43,750 nucleotides of DNA, taken from contig DATFFH010000061.1 in NCBI GenBank assembly GCA_035250245.1, positions 1 to 43,750 of the forward strand, read 5' to 3'. This stretch comes from Luteimonas_C sp035250245 (GTDB lineage: Bacteria > Pseudomonadota > Gammaproteobacteria > Xanthomonadales > Xanthomonadaceae). Shown here piece by piece: positions 17,527-26,384 of the stretch. Made by a program: the position numbers and the translations under genes. The notes beneath the pieces are model-generated. The model searched no databases, was not told the origin of the DNA, and saw only the letters and a program-made list of their open reading frames with translations. The stretch's first letter is position 1. The number at the start of each line of letters is the position of its first letter.

Positions 17527-18363
17527 ATGTTCGAGAAATTCTCGCGCAGCTGGGAATTGGTGAAGGCCAGCGCCGCGGTGCTGCGCTCGGACAAGGAGCT
17601 GATGCTGTTTCCGCTGATCTCCGGCGTCGCCACGCTGGTGGTGCTGGCGACCTTCCTGGTGCCGATGTTCGCGCTGCGCATCTTCGAAGGCGGCGATGTC
17701 CGCGTGGGCGGCGCGATCTTCGGTTTCCTGTTCTATTTCTGCCAATACAGCGTGATCATCTTCTTCAACTGCGCCCTGGTCGGCGCGGCGATGATCCGCC
17801 TGGACGGCGGCGATCCGACCCTGGCCGACGGCTTCGCCGCCGCCAAGGCGCGGATTCCCTCGATCCTGGGCTACGCCGCGATCGCCGCCACCGTCGGCGT
17901 GCTGCTGCAGGCGCTGAAAAGCCGCGACAACAATTTCATCGTGCGCCTGATCGGCAGCGGCCTGGGCGCCGCTTGGACTCTGGCCACGTTCCTGGTGGTG
18001 CCGGTGCTGGTCAGCCGCAACGTGGGCCCGATCGACGCGCTCAAGCAAAGCGTTTCGCTGCTGAAGAAGACCTGGGGCGAAAACGCCATAGGCAACGTCG
18101 GCATCGGCGCGGCCTTCGGCCTGATCACGTTCGTGGTGATCCTGGTGGGCTTCGGTTTGGCCTTCGCCGCCGCGCAGGTGTCGGTGGGGTTGGCGATCGC
18201 CGTGGCCGCTGTGTTCCTGATCGGCGTGCTGCTGCTGGGCGTGTACCAGGCAGCGTTGAGCGGCATCTATTCCGCGGCGCTGTACCGCTACGCCGTGTCG
18301 CACGAAACGCCGGCGGCGTTCCAGGGATTGCAGCTGGAGCAGGCGTTCGCGCCCAAGGCGTAA
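17527..18363 (+). CDS. DUF6159 family membrane protein
   Basis: A 278-residue integral membrane protein with about six helices: roughly 30-50, 60-85, 118-135, 143-163, 197-222 and 225-245. The start FEKFSRSWELVKASAAVLRSDKELMLFP and the segment DALKQSVSLLKKTWGENA match a widespread family of unknown function (DUF6159), which I recognise by general pattern. An amphipathic N-terminus before the first helix suggests cytoplasmic orientation. Starts at ATG 17527. It stands alone between two REPINs, convergent with the pteridine reductase gene. No function can be inferred. Confidence 0.85.
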   Translation: MFEKFSRSWELVKASAAVLRSDKELMLFPLISGVATLVVLATFLVPMFALRIFEGGDVRVGGAIFGFLFYFCQYSVIIFFNCALVGAAMIRLDGGDPTLADGFAAAKARIPSILGYAAIAATVGVLLQALKSRDNNFIVRLIGSGLGAAWTLATFLVVPVLVSRNVGPIDALKQSVSLLKKTWGENAIGNVGIGAAFGLITFVVILVGFGLAFAAAQVSVGLAIAVAAVFLIGVLLLGVYQAALSGIYSAALYRYAVSHETPAAFQGLQLEQAFAPKA

Positions 18364-18388
18364 GCGCAGTGGCGGATAAGCGCTTTTC

Positions 18389-18452
18389 GTAGGTGCGAAT
18401 TCATTCGCACGCTTCATGTTCGATAAGAGCGTGCGAATAAATTCGCACCTAC
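18389..18452. repeat. REPIN, GTGCGAA family, copy 3
   Basis: The inverted pair GTAG-GTGCGAA... / ...TTCGCAC-CTAC lies between the convergent DUF6159 and pteridine reductase genes, 25 bases after the first stop and 10 bases from the second. The right arm carries one change (GCGAATAAATTCGC). Confidence 0.85.
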
Positions 18453-18462
18453 GAGAGCCGGG

Positions 18463-19200
18463 TCAGCCTTCGAGCAGGCGCCCGCCATCCACGCGCAGGA
18501 TTTGTCCGGTGGTGTAGCGCGCGTCCTGCAGCAGCCAGCGCACCGCTTCGGCGATCTCTTCCGGTGTGCCGACGCGCGCCAGCGGGGTGCGCGACAGCAG
18601 CGCTTGCTGTTTCGCATCGTCGGCGCCGCCTTCGGGCCACAGGATCGCACCGGGCGCCACGGCATTCACCCGTACTTCGGGCGCCAGCTCCAAGGCCAGC
18701 GATTTGGTCGCCATCGCCAACGCGGCTTTGGCCATGCAGTACACGGCATGGCCGCGCAGCGGGCGTTCGGCGTAGATGTCGACGAGATTGACGATCGCGC
18801 CGCGCGCTGCTTTCAAATGCGGCGCCGCGGCTTGGGTCAGGAAGAACGGTGCGCGTGCGTTGGCGGCGAACAAGTCGTCCCAATCGGCCGGCGTCGCCGT
18901 GCCGATCGGCGTGGGACGGAAGGAGGACGCGTTGTTGACCAGCGCGTCGAGGCGGCCGTAGCGGCCGACGGTCTGCGCGATCAATTCCGGGAGGCGATCG
19001 AATTCGGCCAAGTCGGCTTGCAGGACGATCGTGCCGCCGCTGCGCGATGTTTCCAATTCGTCGACCAAGGAACGCACTTCGGCGTCGGAATTCCGATAGT
19101 GCAGCGCGAGGTCGTAGCCGCTCGCATGCAGGCGGCGCGCAATTTGCGCGCCGATCCGTTTGGCGGCGCCGGTGATCAAGGCGACGGGTCGAGAAGGCAT
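18463..19200 (-). CDS. Pteridine reductase (FolM-like SDR)
   Basis: A short-chain dehydrogenase/reductase with 245 residues from ATG 19200; 13 upstream in-frame codons lack family features. It has the pteridine-reductase form of the nucleotide motif, TGAAKRIG (about 8-15), NNAS (the NNAG equivalent), and a YxxxK active site as YCMAKAA with the preceding DIYAERPLRGHAVY. The C-terminal LRVDGGRLLEG is SDR-like. FolM-type enzymes reduce dihydromonapterin or dihydrofolate with NADPH. The closeness of folB and folK fits a pterin role, though the gene points the opposite way. Other SDR substrates cannot be excluded. Confidence 0.85.
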   Translation of the reverse strand: MPSRPVALITGAAKRIGAQIARRLHASGYDLALHYRNSDAEVRSLVDELETSRSGGTIVLQADLAEFDRLPELIAQTVGRYGRLDALVNNASSFRPTPIGTATPADWDDLFAANARAPFFLTQAAAPHLKAARGAIVNLVDIYAERPLRGHAVYCMAKAALAMATKSLALELAPEVRVNAVAPGAILWPEGGADDAKQQALLSRTPLARVGTPEEIAEAVRWLLQDARYTTGQILRVDGGRLLEG

Positions 19201-19287
19201 GCGAACAAGATAGCACCCGGCCTTGCCGTCCAGGCGCAAGGCCGTGCGAGCAGAGGTTCGTCGGATGGGAGCTAGAGCGCGTGGCTT

Positions 19288-19441
19288 CTTCTCCCCTCAC
19301 GGGGGAGGATGTCCGAAGGGCAGGAGAGGAGGCGCGAAGCGAAGCGAGCGTGCTTTTGATCCTGCTTGATAGTGCGCACCAAAAGCCGAACCCTCTCCCT
19401 GGCGCTTCGCGCCTGTCCCTCTCCCGTAAAGGGAGAGGGCA
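19288..19441. repeat. Paired palindromic repeat in the 19.2-19.5 kb intergenic region
   Basis: The 307-base gap between the pteridine reductase and methyltransferase starts (divergent genes) holds two inverted arms: TTCTCCCCTCACGGGGGAGG at the left and CCCTCTCCC...GGGAGAGGG at the right, with inner GGCGCGAAGCG / CGCTTCGCGCC. The bases 19442-19507 should hold the methyltransferase promoter; AGGTATGCTTT at 19493-19503 may include a -10-like box. No gene seen. Confidence 0.65.
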
Positions 19442-19507
19442 GAGCAAAAAATCGCGGATTTTTGGAGGCGCCCGATTGCGACCGCTTCCATTAGGTATGC
19501 TTTCTGC

Positions 19508-20692
19508 ATGTCTTCTTCCGATCTCTCCGATGCCGACGCGCTCGCTCACAGCGAGCGCCTGCGCGACCTGATCCGCGCCCACATCGCCGAATCCGGCGGC
19601 GCCATACCGTTTTCGCGCTTCATGGAACTGGCCTTGTACGCGCCGGGTCTGGGCTACTACAGCGCGGGCGCCGCCAAATTCGGTGCGGCCGGGGATTTCG
19701 TGACCGCGCCGGAACTGGGCCCGCTGTTCGCCGAATGCATCGCCGAGGCGCTGGCGCCGCCGATCCGCGAGATCGGCGAGGACGCGGCATTCGTCGAGAT
19801 CGGCGGCGGCAGCGGTGCCTTCGCCGAAGCGGCGATCAAGCATTTGATGGCGATCGATGCGATGCCGGCGCGTTACGCCATCCTGGAACCCAGCGCCGAT
19901 CTGCGCGAACGCCAGCGCGAGCGTCTGCGGCAACGCCTGACGCCGCCGGTGTTCGACCGCGTAGCCTGGCTCGACGGGCCGATCCATTCGCCATGGAGCG
20001 GCGTGCTGTTCGCCAACGAAGTGATCGACGCGCTGCCGACCCCCCGCTTCACGATCCGCGACGGGGAGGTGTTCGAAGAACAGGCCTCTTTGGATGCTGA
20101 CGGTCGTTTCGTGCGCACCGATCGCCCTGCCGACGCGCTGCTGAACGCGGCCGTGCGTCATGTTGAGCGCCAATTGCCGGCGCCGTTCTCCGAAGGCTAT
20201 CGCTCCGAACTGCTGCCGCAGTTGCCGTACTGGCTGCAAGCGGTGGCTGGCGGCTTGAAAAGCGGCGCGATGCTGTTCGTCGACTACGGCCATCCGCGCG
20301 CCGAGTATTACGCGCCGCAACGCAGCGACGGCACCCTGCGCGCTTTCCACCGCCATCAGCTCGCGGACGACGTCTATGCGAGGGTCGGTCTGCAGGATTT
20401 GACCGCATCGGTCGATTTCACCGCGCTGGCCGAAGCCGGCACGAACGCGGGCTTCGAATTCGCCGGCTATTGCTCGCAGGCGAGTTTCTTGATCGGCAAC
20501 GGACTGGATCGGCGCTTGGCCGAGCACGAAGCGCGCGCCGCCGACGAAGCGGCCCGGTACGCGTTGCGCCAACAAGTCAAACAGCTCACCTTGCCGGACG
20601 CGATGGGCGAGCGCTTCCAGGCGATGGGCTTCGCTCACGGTGTGGAATTCGGCGCGGCGTTCCTGGCCGGCGATCTGAGTTTCCGCTTGTGA
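19508..20692 (+). CDS. SAM-dependent methyltransferase, MidA/NDUFAF7 family
   Basis: A 394-residue class I methyltransferase of the MidA/NDUFAF7 (COG1565) group. Visible motifs: PFSRFMELALYAPGLGYYS near residue 34-52, GDFVTAPELGPLFAECIAEAL, the SAM-binding VEIGGGSGAFAEA (about 97-109), FANEVIDALPTPRF, and FVDYGHPRAEYY. In mitochondria NDUFAF7 dimethylates an Arg of a complex I subunit; bacterial targets are not settled, so the substrate is unknown. The ATG at 19508 is the first Met of a typical N-terminus. The stop overlaps the VanZ-like GTG start by 4 bases (GTGA), so the two are coupled. Confidence 0.9.
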   Translation: MSSSDLSDADALAHSERLRDLIRAHIAESGGAIPFSRFMELALYAPGLGYYSAGAAKFGAAGDFVTAPELGPLFAECIAEALAPPIREIGEDAAFVEIGGGSGAFAEAAIKHLMAIDAMPARYAILEPSADLRERQRERLRQRLTPPVFDRVAWLDGPIHSPWSGVLFANEVIDALPTPRFTIRDGEVFEEQASLDADGRFVRTDRPADALLNAAVRHVERQLPAPFSEGYRSELLPQLPYWLQAVAGGLKSGAMLFVDYGHPRAEYYAPQRSDGTLRAFHRHQLADDVYARVGLQDLTASVDFTALAEAGTNAGFEFAGYCSQASFLIGNGLDRRLAEHEARAADEAARYALRQQVKQLTLPDAMGERFQAMGFAHGVEFGAAFLAGDLSFRL

Positions 20693-21090
20693 TCGTCGGC
20701 CGTTCGCTGAAGCCGTTCCGGCGGCCCTGGCTGTGGTCGGGGCTGTGGTCCGTTGCGATCGCGGCGGTGGTGATCGTTTCGCTGGTCCCCGCGCCGCAGC
20801 TGCCGGATCTGCCGCCGGGTAGCGACAAATGGGAACATTTCCTGGCCTACGCCGCGCTCGCGGCCTTCGCGGTGCAGTTGTACGAGCGTTGGCCTTCGCT
20901 GCTGGGCGCGGGATTGAGCCTGGTGATGCTGGGCATCGGCCTGGAATACGCGCAAGGCGCGTTGACCGAAACGCGGATGATGGATCGGTGGGATGCGTTG
21001 GCGAATACGTTGGGCGTGATCTTGGGATTGGCCTCGCGCATGACACGTTGGCGAGACGCGCTGCTCAATTTCGATACGCGCGAACCGTAG
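20689..21090 (+). CDS. VanZ-like family membrane protein
   Basis: A 133-residue protein with about four helices. The start is GTG 20689, overlapping the methyltransferase stop; no ATG gives a better N-terminus. Conserved VanZ-type features are DKWEHFLAYAALA (about 45-57), GIGLEYAQG and RWDALANTLGVILG. VanZ relatives have been linked to glycopeptide tolerance, but most small VanZ-like proteins have no known job. The last codon is Pro and the stop TAG is part of the GTAG of the REPIN at 21087, the fourth such case in the window. Confidence 0.85.
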   Translation: MIVGRSLKPFRRPWLWSGLWSVAIAAVVIVSLVPAPQLPDLPPGSDKWEHFLAYAALAAFAVQLYERWPSLLGAGLSLVMLGIGLEYAQGALTETRMMDRWDALANTLGVILGLASRMTRWRDALLNFDTREP

Positions 21091-21168
21091 GGCGGAACCG
21101 CCGCGGGCGATTCCGCCATCGAGCTGCGGGATCGGTGCGGCGGAATCCGCTTCGCGGGTCCGCCCTAC
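21087..21168. repeat. REPIN, GGCGGAA family
   Basis: GTAG plus GGCGGAA...TTCCGCC at the left; GGCGGAAT...GTCCGCC-CTAC at the right. It fills the space between the convergent VanZ-like and hexosaminidase genes and supplies the VanZ-like stop codon. It may serve as a bidirectional transcription barrier. Confidence 0.83.
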
Positions 21169-21172
21169 CAGG

Positions 21173-23455
21173 CTATCGCGGCACCAACGTCACCCGATCG
21201 ATCGCCCACATCGTCGGCCGCGTGTCGCCGGTGAAGTAGAAGCACAGATCGCGCTTGCCCTTCGCGCTGGGGAGTTTGGCATTCAACGTCAGGAAGCCGT
21301 CCTTGTCCGGCTGTGCCGGCAGCGGCAGCCTGGCCAAAGTTTCGCCATCGCAACCCGCGCGGACTTCGAGTTCGCCGTGCGCGGACTTCGCTGGCTTGAA
21401 CTTGCGGTGCGGCTCGTCATGCGCCAGCTGGAAGAAATAGGGAATGCGTCCGGCACGCACGCGGATCGAGGCAATGCCTTCCAGATCGGCGCCGTCCCAG
21501 CGCCAGCAGGGATTGAAGATGTCGACGTTGTAGATGGCGCGTTCGCCGTCGGCCGGGCCGTCGTCCTCCAGGCGCAGCATCAGGCTGTTGCTGCACATCT
21601 TCAGTTCTTCGTCCGTACGTGTGCGCAGCGCGGCCGCGTCGAGCGCGCGTTCGCTCGCGGGCGCGAGCAGGCGCCCGTCCGCGAACGCAGCTGCGCGCAC
21701 CTGCGAGGGCAAGGCGACTTCGAATGGTCGTTCGTACGGCGTCGAAGTCGCGGTCGGGACGCTGCCGTCGGTGGTGTAGCGGACCGGATAACCAAGCGGA
21801 TTGGAAAGGCCAACCTTGGCGCTGCGCGCACCATCCGGATCCGCGGCGATCTCAGCCTCGAACGGCGTCTTCGCATAAGCGATGCCGAGCGCGTCGTAGC
21901 GCAGCAGCTGTGTCGGCAGTCGCGAGCGGAAGTCATCGAAATTCTTGACGGCGGCCGGCGACCACGCGGTTTCCGCCAAAGCGGCGAGGCGCGGGAAGAT
22001 CGCGTGCTGCACGCGCGCGAAGGTGCGCATGTGCTCGGTCCAGACGTTGGCCTGCACGCCCAGGATGTGCTTTTTCTGCGCTTCGTTCAGCGCCGAAGGC
22101 ACCGGCTCGAAGCCGTAGAGCTTCTGCAGCGAGATCGTGGCCGGCCGTCCCGGCGGTTCGCTCGCCGAGTTCGTCTGCAGATAGTCCAGATACAGATGGG
22201 ATACCGGCGTCATGACCACGTCCTGCCCCTGCTGGGCCGCGGCCGTGCCGCCTTCGATGCCACGCCAGGACATCACGGTCGCCTGCGGCGGCAGGCCGCC
22301 TTCCAGGATCTCGTCCCAGCCGATCAGACGCTTGTGCTTGGCTTCCAAGTGCTTTTCCAGGCGCTTGAGCATGTAGCTCTGCATTTCCGCCTCGTTCTTC
22401 GCGCCGAGTTCGCGCATGCGCTCCTGCACGCGCGGGGAGGCTTCCCACTGATCCTTGACGGCCTCGTCGCCGCCGACGTGGATGTAAGGACCGGGGAACA
22501 AGGCGACGAATTCATCCAGCACCTCCTCCAGGAAACGGAACGTGCTTTCTTCGACGTTGAACAGATACGTGTTGACGCCCCATTCGTTCGACACCGGTGG
22601 CCGCGTGCCCAGTACGCCCAGCTCCGGATAAGCGGCGATCGCCGCCTGCGCATGACCGGGCACGTCGATTTCGGGAACGATGGTGATATGGCGTTCCGCC
22701 GCATAACGCACGACGTCGCGGATCTGTTCCTGGGTGTAGAAACCACAGTACGGACGCGGTTTGCCGGTTTTCGGGTCGACGCCGCCGTCGCCGGCGGGGA
22801 AGCGGCAGCCGCCGATCTCGGTCAGCTTCGGATATTTCTTGATTTCGATCCGCCAGCCCTGGTCGTCGGTCAGGTGCCAATGGAAGGTGTTGAGCTTGTG
22901 CAAGGCCAATGCGTCGAGCAAGAGTTTGATCTCTTCGACCGATCGGAAATGGCGTGCCGTATCCAGCATCAGACCGCGCCAGGCGAAGCGGGGCGCATCG
23001 TCGATCCTCACCGCGGGCATGCTCACGGCGCCGGCCTCGTTTTCAAGCAGCTGCCAAAGCGTCACCGCGCCGTAGAACAAGCCGCGGGGATCGGAAGCCT
23101 TGACGGTTGCGCCGTCGGCGCGAACCTGCAGCGCATAGCCTTCCGGATTCGCCGAAGCCTTCGGATCGATCGCGAAAACGATGGCCTGTTTCGCCGGTCC
23201 GGATGAGATGCGCAGCGCCAGCTTTTGCGTCTTGCGCGCGTGCTCGGCGAAGAACTCCGCAGCTTGACGCGCCGCTTCGCCTTCGGCCACCACCGGCGTC
23301 GCGTCGCTCACCACGAAACGGCCCTCGCCGCGCTGCATCTGCGCGGGCAGCGGAATCAGCGCGGGTTCGGACGACGCGGCCGAGGCCAGCGGCGAAACCA
23401 ACGCGAGCAGCGTGAACAAGAGAGGGGCGGCGGAGCGAAACGGCCAGCGGTACAT
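21173..23455 (-). CDS. Beta-N-acetylhexosaminidase (GH20), exported
   Basis: The enzyme removes terminal GlcNAc from chitooligosaccharides or murein fragments. From ATG 23455, after a GAGGTGAC ribosome binding site, it has 760 residues with a signal peptide (about 1-26, ending LASAAS). A GH20b domain (about 30-150) precedes the catalytic barrel: HWHLTDDQGWRIEI, VPEIDVPGHAQAA, and the catalytic pair Asp330-Glu331 in HVGGDEA. A C-terminal chitobiase-like domain (about 540-600) and a further beta-rich tail follow. Location is periplasm or outer membrane. It lies downstream of the TonB receptor on the same strand and supplies GlcNAc to the nag genes. The frame is open far upstream of the ATG, antisense to the receptor; that part is spurious. 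Confidence 0.95.
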   Translation of the reverse strand: MYRWPFRSAAPLLFTLLALVSPLASAASSEPALIPLPAQMQRGEGRFVVSDATPVVAEGEAARQAAEFFAEHARKTQKLALRISSGPAKQAIVFAIDPKASANPEGYALQVRADGATVKASDPRGLFYGAVTLWQLLENEAGAVSMPAVRIDDAPRFAWRGLMLDTARHFRSVEEIKLLLDALALHKLNTFHWHLTDDQGWRIEIKKYPKLTEIGGCRFPAGDGGVDPKTGKPRPYCGFYTQEQIRDVVRYAAERHITIVPEIDVPGHAQAAIAAYPELGVLGTRPPVSNEWGVNTYLFNVEESTFRFLEEVLDEFVALFPGPYIHVGGDEAVKDQWEASPRVQERMRELGAKNEAEMQSYMLKRLEKHLEAKHKRLIGWDEILEGGLPPQATVMSWRGIEGGTAAAQQGQDVVMTPVSHLYLDYLQTNSASEPPGRPATISLQKLYGFEPVPSALNEAQKKHILGVQANVWTEHMRTFARVQHAIFPRLAALAETAWSPAAVKNFDDFRSRLPTQLLRYDALGIAYAKTPFEAEIAADPDGARSAKVGLSNPLGYPVRYTTDGSVPTATSTPYERPFEVALPSQVRAAAFADGRLLAPASERALDAAALRTRTDEELKMCSNSLMLRLEDDGPADGERAIYNVDIFNPCWRWDGADLEGIASIRVRAGRIPYFFQLAHDEPHRKFKPAKSAHGELEVRAGCDGETLARLPLPAQPDKDGFLTLNAKLPSAKGKRDLCFYFTGDTRPTMWAIDRVTLVPR

Positions 23456-23487
23456 ATTGTCACCTCGGTTTTGCAGGGAGCATCCCA

Positions 23488-23520
23488 GAAAAAAACGGGC
23501 CCGGACAAGTCCAGGCCCGT
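23488..23520 (-). terminator. Terminator/attenuator between TonB receptor and hexosaminidase
   Basis: On the minus strand ACGGGCC and GGCCCGT form a 7-bp stem around a 12-base loop, followed by a run of seven T residues (23494-23488). It begins 30 bases after the receptor stop and 33 bases before the hexosaminidase start, so it should reduce or stop read-through and give the receptor more mRNA than the enzyme. Confidence 0.83.
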
Positions 23521-23550
23521 AAGGGGAAAACCAACGGGGAGTGGAACGTC

Positions 23551-26271
23551 TCAGAACTTGAAGCGGAAGTTCAGGTAGTACTGGCGCCCGTTCTCGTAGA
23601 ACGCGACCGGAAGGGCCGAACTCTGGTAGTACTTGTAGGTCGGGTTGTTGAGGTTGAGCGCGTCGAACGAGACGCTCAGCCAGTCTGTGGCCTTGTAGCT
23701 CAGCGAAGCCGACAGGGTGCCGAAGTCGTCCTGGTAGTACGGGTTGGCGGCCGACAAGCCGATCAGGAACGACGAACGGTAGGTGTAGCTGACCTGCGCG
23801 CCGAAAACGTCGTTCTCGAAGTAAGCGCCCACGTTGTAGGTGTTCTTCGAGTTGCCCAGCAGGCTGTGGCTCTTGTCGGTCCAGGTATGCGAGGTTTCGC
23901 CGTCGGAGTAAGTGTAGTTGGCGTTGACGCCGAAGTATTCGCCGATCGGCTGCTGATAGGCCAGTTCGAAGCCCTTGACCTTGGCGTCGGCGTTGATCGG
24001 CAAGGAGACGGTGTAAGTTTCCAGCTGGTTGGTCAATTCGCTGAACAACTGCTGCTGTTCGGTGCCGTAGGCCACGTAGTCTTTGAGGTCCATGACGAAG
24101 ACGCCCACCGACAACAGGCCCCGCGGCGTGAAATACCACTCCAGGTTGGCGTCGAAGTTGGAGGAGAGCACCGGCTTCAGGTTTGGATTGCCGGCCGAAC
24201 CGGTCTTGTCCAGATCCGAGCCCGAAGCCGACTGTCCCAGCGCGGAATAGTCGGGCAGGGTCTGGGTCTGCGAAGCGGCGAGGCGCAGCACCAGGTCGTC
24301 GCGCAAGTCGAACTTGAAGTTCGCGCTGGGCAACACGCGGCTGCGCTCGTTGTCGGAGGTCTTGATCTCCCACATGCCGAACAAGCTGCGCACGTCGGCG
24401 TTGGCGGCGTTGCTGACCGCCTTGTAGGAGAGGATGTCCTGGCTGATCTTGACGTAGCGCAGGCCGACGTTGCCGCTCCAGTCGTCGCCTTCGAAATTGG
24501 CCTGGACGTAGGCGGCCAGGTTCTTCTCTTCCACCTTCCACTCGCCGCCGTAGTTGTGGCGGCCGTTCGGGCCGTCGTCGTTCGACAGCCAGGTGGAGTT
24601 GTTGATGATCGCGTTCTTCAGCGCATCCGGGGTGAAGTACCAGATGTTGCGCGGGAAATTGCCGCCGATGCCGCTGGCGAAGCCGCTGGGGTACGACCCG
24701 GTGGCGCCGTTCTGCAGCGCGGGCCAGATGTTGCCGGGGCTGGCGCCTTCGGGCGACTTGGCTTCGCGGCTGTGGTCGGCGTAGCGCACGCCGAAATCGA
24801 ACGAGGCCAGCGCGCCCTTGTCGACGTACTGGGTGAAGTCGGCGGTGAACCAATCCTCCTTGTCCTCGGCGATCACCTGCTGGTTGCCCCAGGTGCCGAA
24901 GCAGCAGGCGCCGGACGGGCCGATGTTGCCGCCCACGTTCCAATCGATGGGCGAGGAGTTGCCGTGCGTGCTCCAGTTGGCCCCGCCGCCCACGCCCACG
25001 CCGACTTCGGCGATGTATTGGCGTTCGGTCTTGCCGGTGCCCTTGGTGGTGCCGGCCTGGAATTTGGCGCTCAGGCTGTCGTTGATCCGCCAGTCGGCGT
25101 CGGCCGTGAAATAGCTGCTCTTGGCCGAGGCTTCACGATAGATCATGTCGTAAATGCCGTAGGTGGTGCCGGCGACGCCGTTGTACGTGGCGTTGCTCAA
25201 CACGCCGTCCTTGACCGTATAACCGGGGTTGGGTGCCTGCGAATTGGCGAAGTTCCCGCCCCATAGCATGAAGTTGCGGTTGTAGTTGTTGGCTTCCATG
25301 TCCGAACTGAAGCCGCTCAAGCCCAGGGTCAGATCGTCGTTGGGCTTGAACTGCAACTCGACCAGGCCGCCCTTGCGGTCGCGGGTCTGCTCGAACAGGG
25401 TCGAGCCGATCAGGCTCGGGGCCCAGACGTCGACCAGGTCCGGATTGCTCTGGCCGAGCGCATTGAGCGTGCCGTCGGCGTTGCGGCCGAGCTTGAACCA
25501 GCCGCCCGGGAGTTCCTGGGCTTCGCGGCGCAGTTCGCGCTTCTGCTTGAACACCTGCACCAGCACGCCGAAGGTGCCTTCGTCGTTCCTGTAGTTGAAC
25601 AGGCCGGACAATTGCGGATCGTTGGACTTGGCCTGTTCCGAGCGCACGACGCCGATGCTGGCCTCGGCGGTGATCTTGTCGGCGAACTGCAGCGGCTTGC
25701 GGGTGATGATGTTGACGCTGCCGGTGGTGCCGCCGTCCTGCAGCTTGGCCTGCGAGGACTTGTACACCTCGACCGAACTGACCAGTTCCGACGGCAGCAG
25801 GCTGTAGCTGACGCTGCGGCCGACGTTGCTGCCCTGGCTGAGCACGAACCAGTCGGCCGAGCCGACGGTGTGGCCGTTGATCAGGGTCTGGGTCAGGCTG
25901 GGGCTGGTGCCGCGCAGGCTGACGCGGTCGGCTTCGTCGAAGCCGCCTTCGTCGGCGCTGGACGAGCTGATGTTCACGCCGGGCAGGCGCTGCAGCGTAT
26001 CGGCCACGTTGTGCGCCGGCAGCTTGCCGACGTCTTCGGCGGTGACCACTTCAACGCGCGTATTGGCGTCGCGCTTGACGTCGAGCGACTTCTCCACGCT
26101 GCCGCGGATGCCGACCACGGTGATCGTTTCGATTTCCTTGATGTCGCCGTCTTGCGCCGGCGCGGTTTGCGTCTGCTGCGTCGTCTGCTGCGTTTCCTGC
26201 GCATGGACCTGCGCCGCGAAGCCTAGGCTCGCCACGATCGCAGCCGAAAGGATCGATCTGTTGAGTTTCAT
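23551..26271 (-). CDS. TonB-dependent outer-membrane receptor (GlcNAc/chitooligosaccharide type)
   Basis: A 906-residue TonB-dependent transporter. It has a signal peptide (about 1-24, ending QVHA), a Gln/Thr-rich linker, a TonB box-like ETITVVG (about 47-53), a plug domain (about 65-180, with VADTLQRLPGVNISSSS and VEVYKSSQAKLQDGGTTGSVNIITRKPL), and a 22-strand barrel ending in the aromatic YYLNFRFKF. The long form and the plug wording match the carbohydrate receptors of xanthomonads and Alteromonadales. Position between the hexosaminidase and a glucokinase-type gene points to chitooligosaccharides or GlcNAc; the ligand is inferred. A terminator follows. Confidence 0.93.
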   Translation of the reverse strand: MKLNRSILSAAIVASLGFAAQVHAQETQQTTQQTQTAPAQDGDIKEIETITVVGIRGSVEKSLDVKRDANTRVEVVTAEDVGKLPAHNVADTLQRLPGVNISSSSADEGGFDEADRVSLRGTSPSLTQTLINGHTVGSADWFVLSQGSNVGRSVSYSLLPSELVSSVEVYKSSQAKLQDGGTTGSVNIITRKPLQFADKITAEASIGVVRSEQAKSNDPQLSGLFNYRNDEGTFGVLVQVFKQKRELRREAQELPGGWFKLGRNADGTLNALGQSNPDLVDVWAPSLIGSTLFEQTRDRKGGLVELQFKPNDDLTLGLSGFSSDMEANNYNRNFMLWGGNFANSQAPNPGYTVKDGVLSNATYNGVAGTTYGIYDMIYREASAKSSYFTADADWRINDSLSAKFQAGTTKGTGKTERQYIAEVGVGVGGGANWSTHGNSSPIDWNVGGNIGPSGACCFGTWGNQQVIAEDKEDWFTADFTQYVDKGALASFDFGVRYADHSREAKSPEGASPGNIWPALQNGATGSYPSGFASGIGGNFPRNIWYFTPDALKNAIINNSTWLSNDDGPNGRHNYGGEWKVEEKNLAAYVQANFEGDDWSGNVGLRYVKISQDILSYKAVSNAANADVRSLFGMWEIKTSDNERSRVLPSANFKFDLRDDLVLRLAASQTQTLPDYSALGQSASGSDLDKTGSAGNPNLKPVLSSNFDANLEWYFTPRGLLSVGVFVMDLKDYVAYGTEQQQLFSELTNQLETYTVSLPINADAKVKGFELAYQQPIGEYFGVNANYTYSDGETSHTWTDKSHSLLGNSKNTYNVGAYFENDVFGAQVSYTYRSSFLIGLSAANPYYQDDFGTLSASLSYKATDWLSVSFDALNLNNPTYKYYQSSALPVAFYENGRQYYLNFRFKF

Positions 26272-26384
26272 CTTGCTACCCCGTCGCTGATTTTGAGTTG
26301 CGGCAACGAAACGCTGCCGTGCCTACGCCTTTCAACGCCGCGCTCGCCCTCCGGTCCGCGCGGCAAAAAAACCTCGCCTCTCCC

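Noticed and set aside
23456..24943. Upstream extension of the hexosaminidase frame (about 500 more codons)
   Set aside because: It is a shadow of the TonB receptor in another frame of the same strand, with the Arg/Gly/Pro-rich composition of off-frame GC-rich DNA. The signal peptide and ribosome binding site place the start at 23455.
26272..26384. Possible LacI-type operator before the TonB receptor
   Set aside because: Only a loose GGCAACG...CGCTGCC pattern is present; the arms do not match the sites at 27481 or 27718 well enough.
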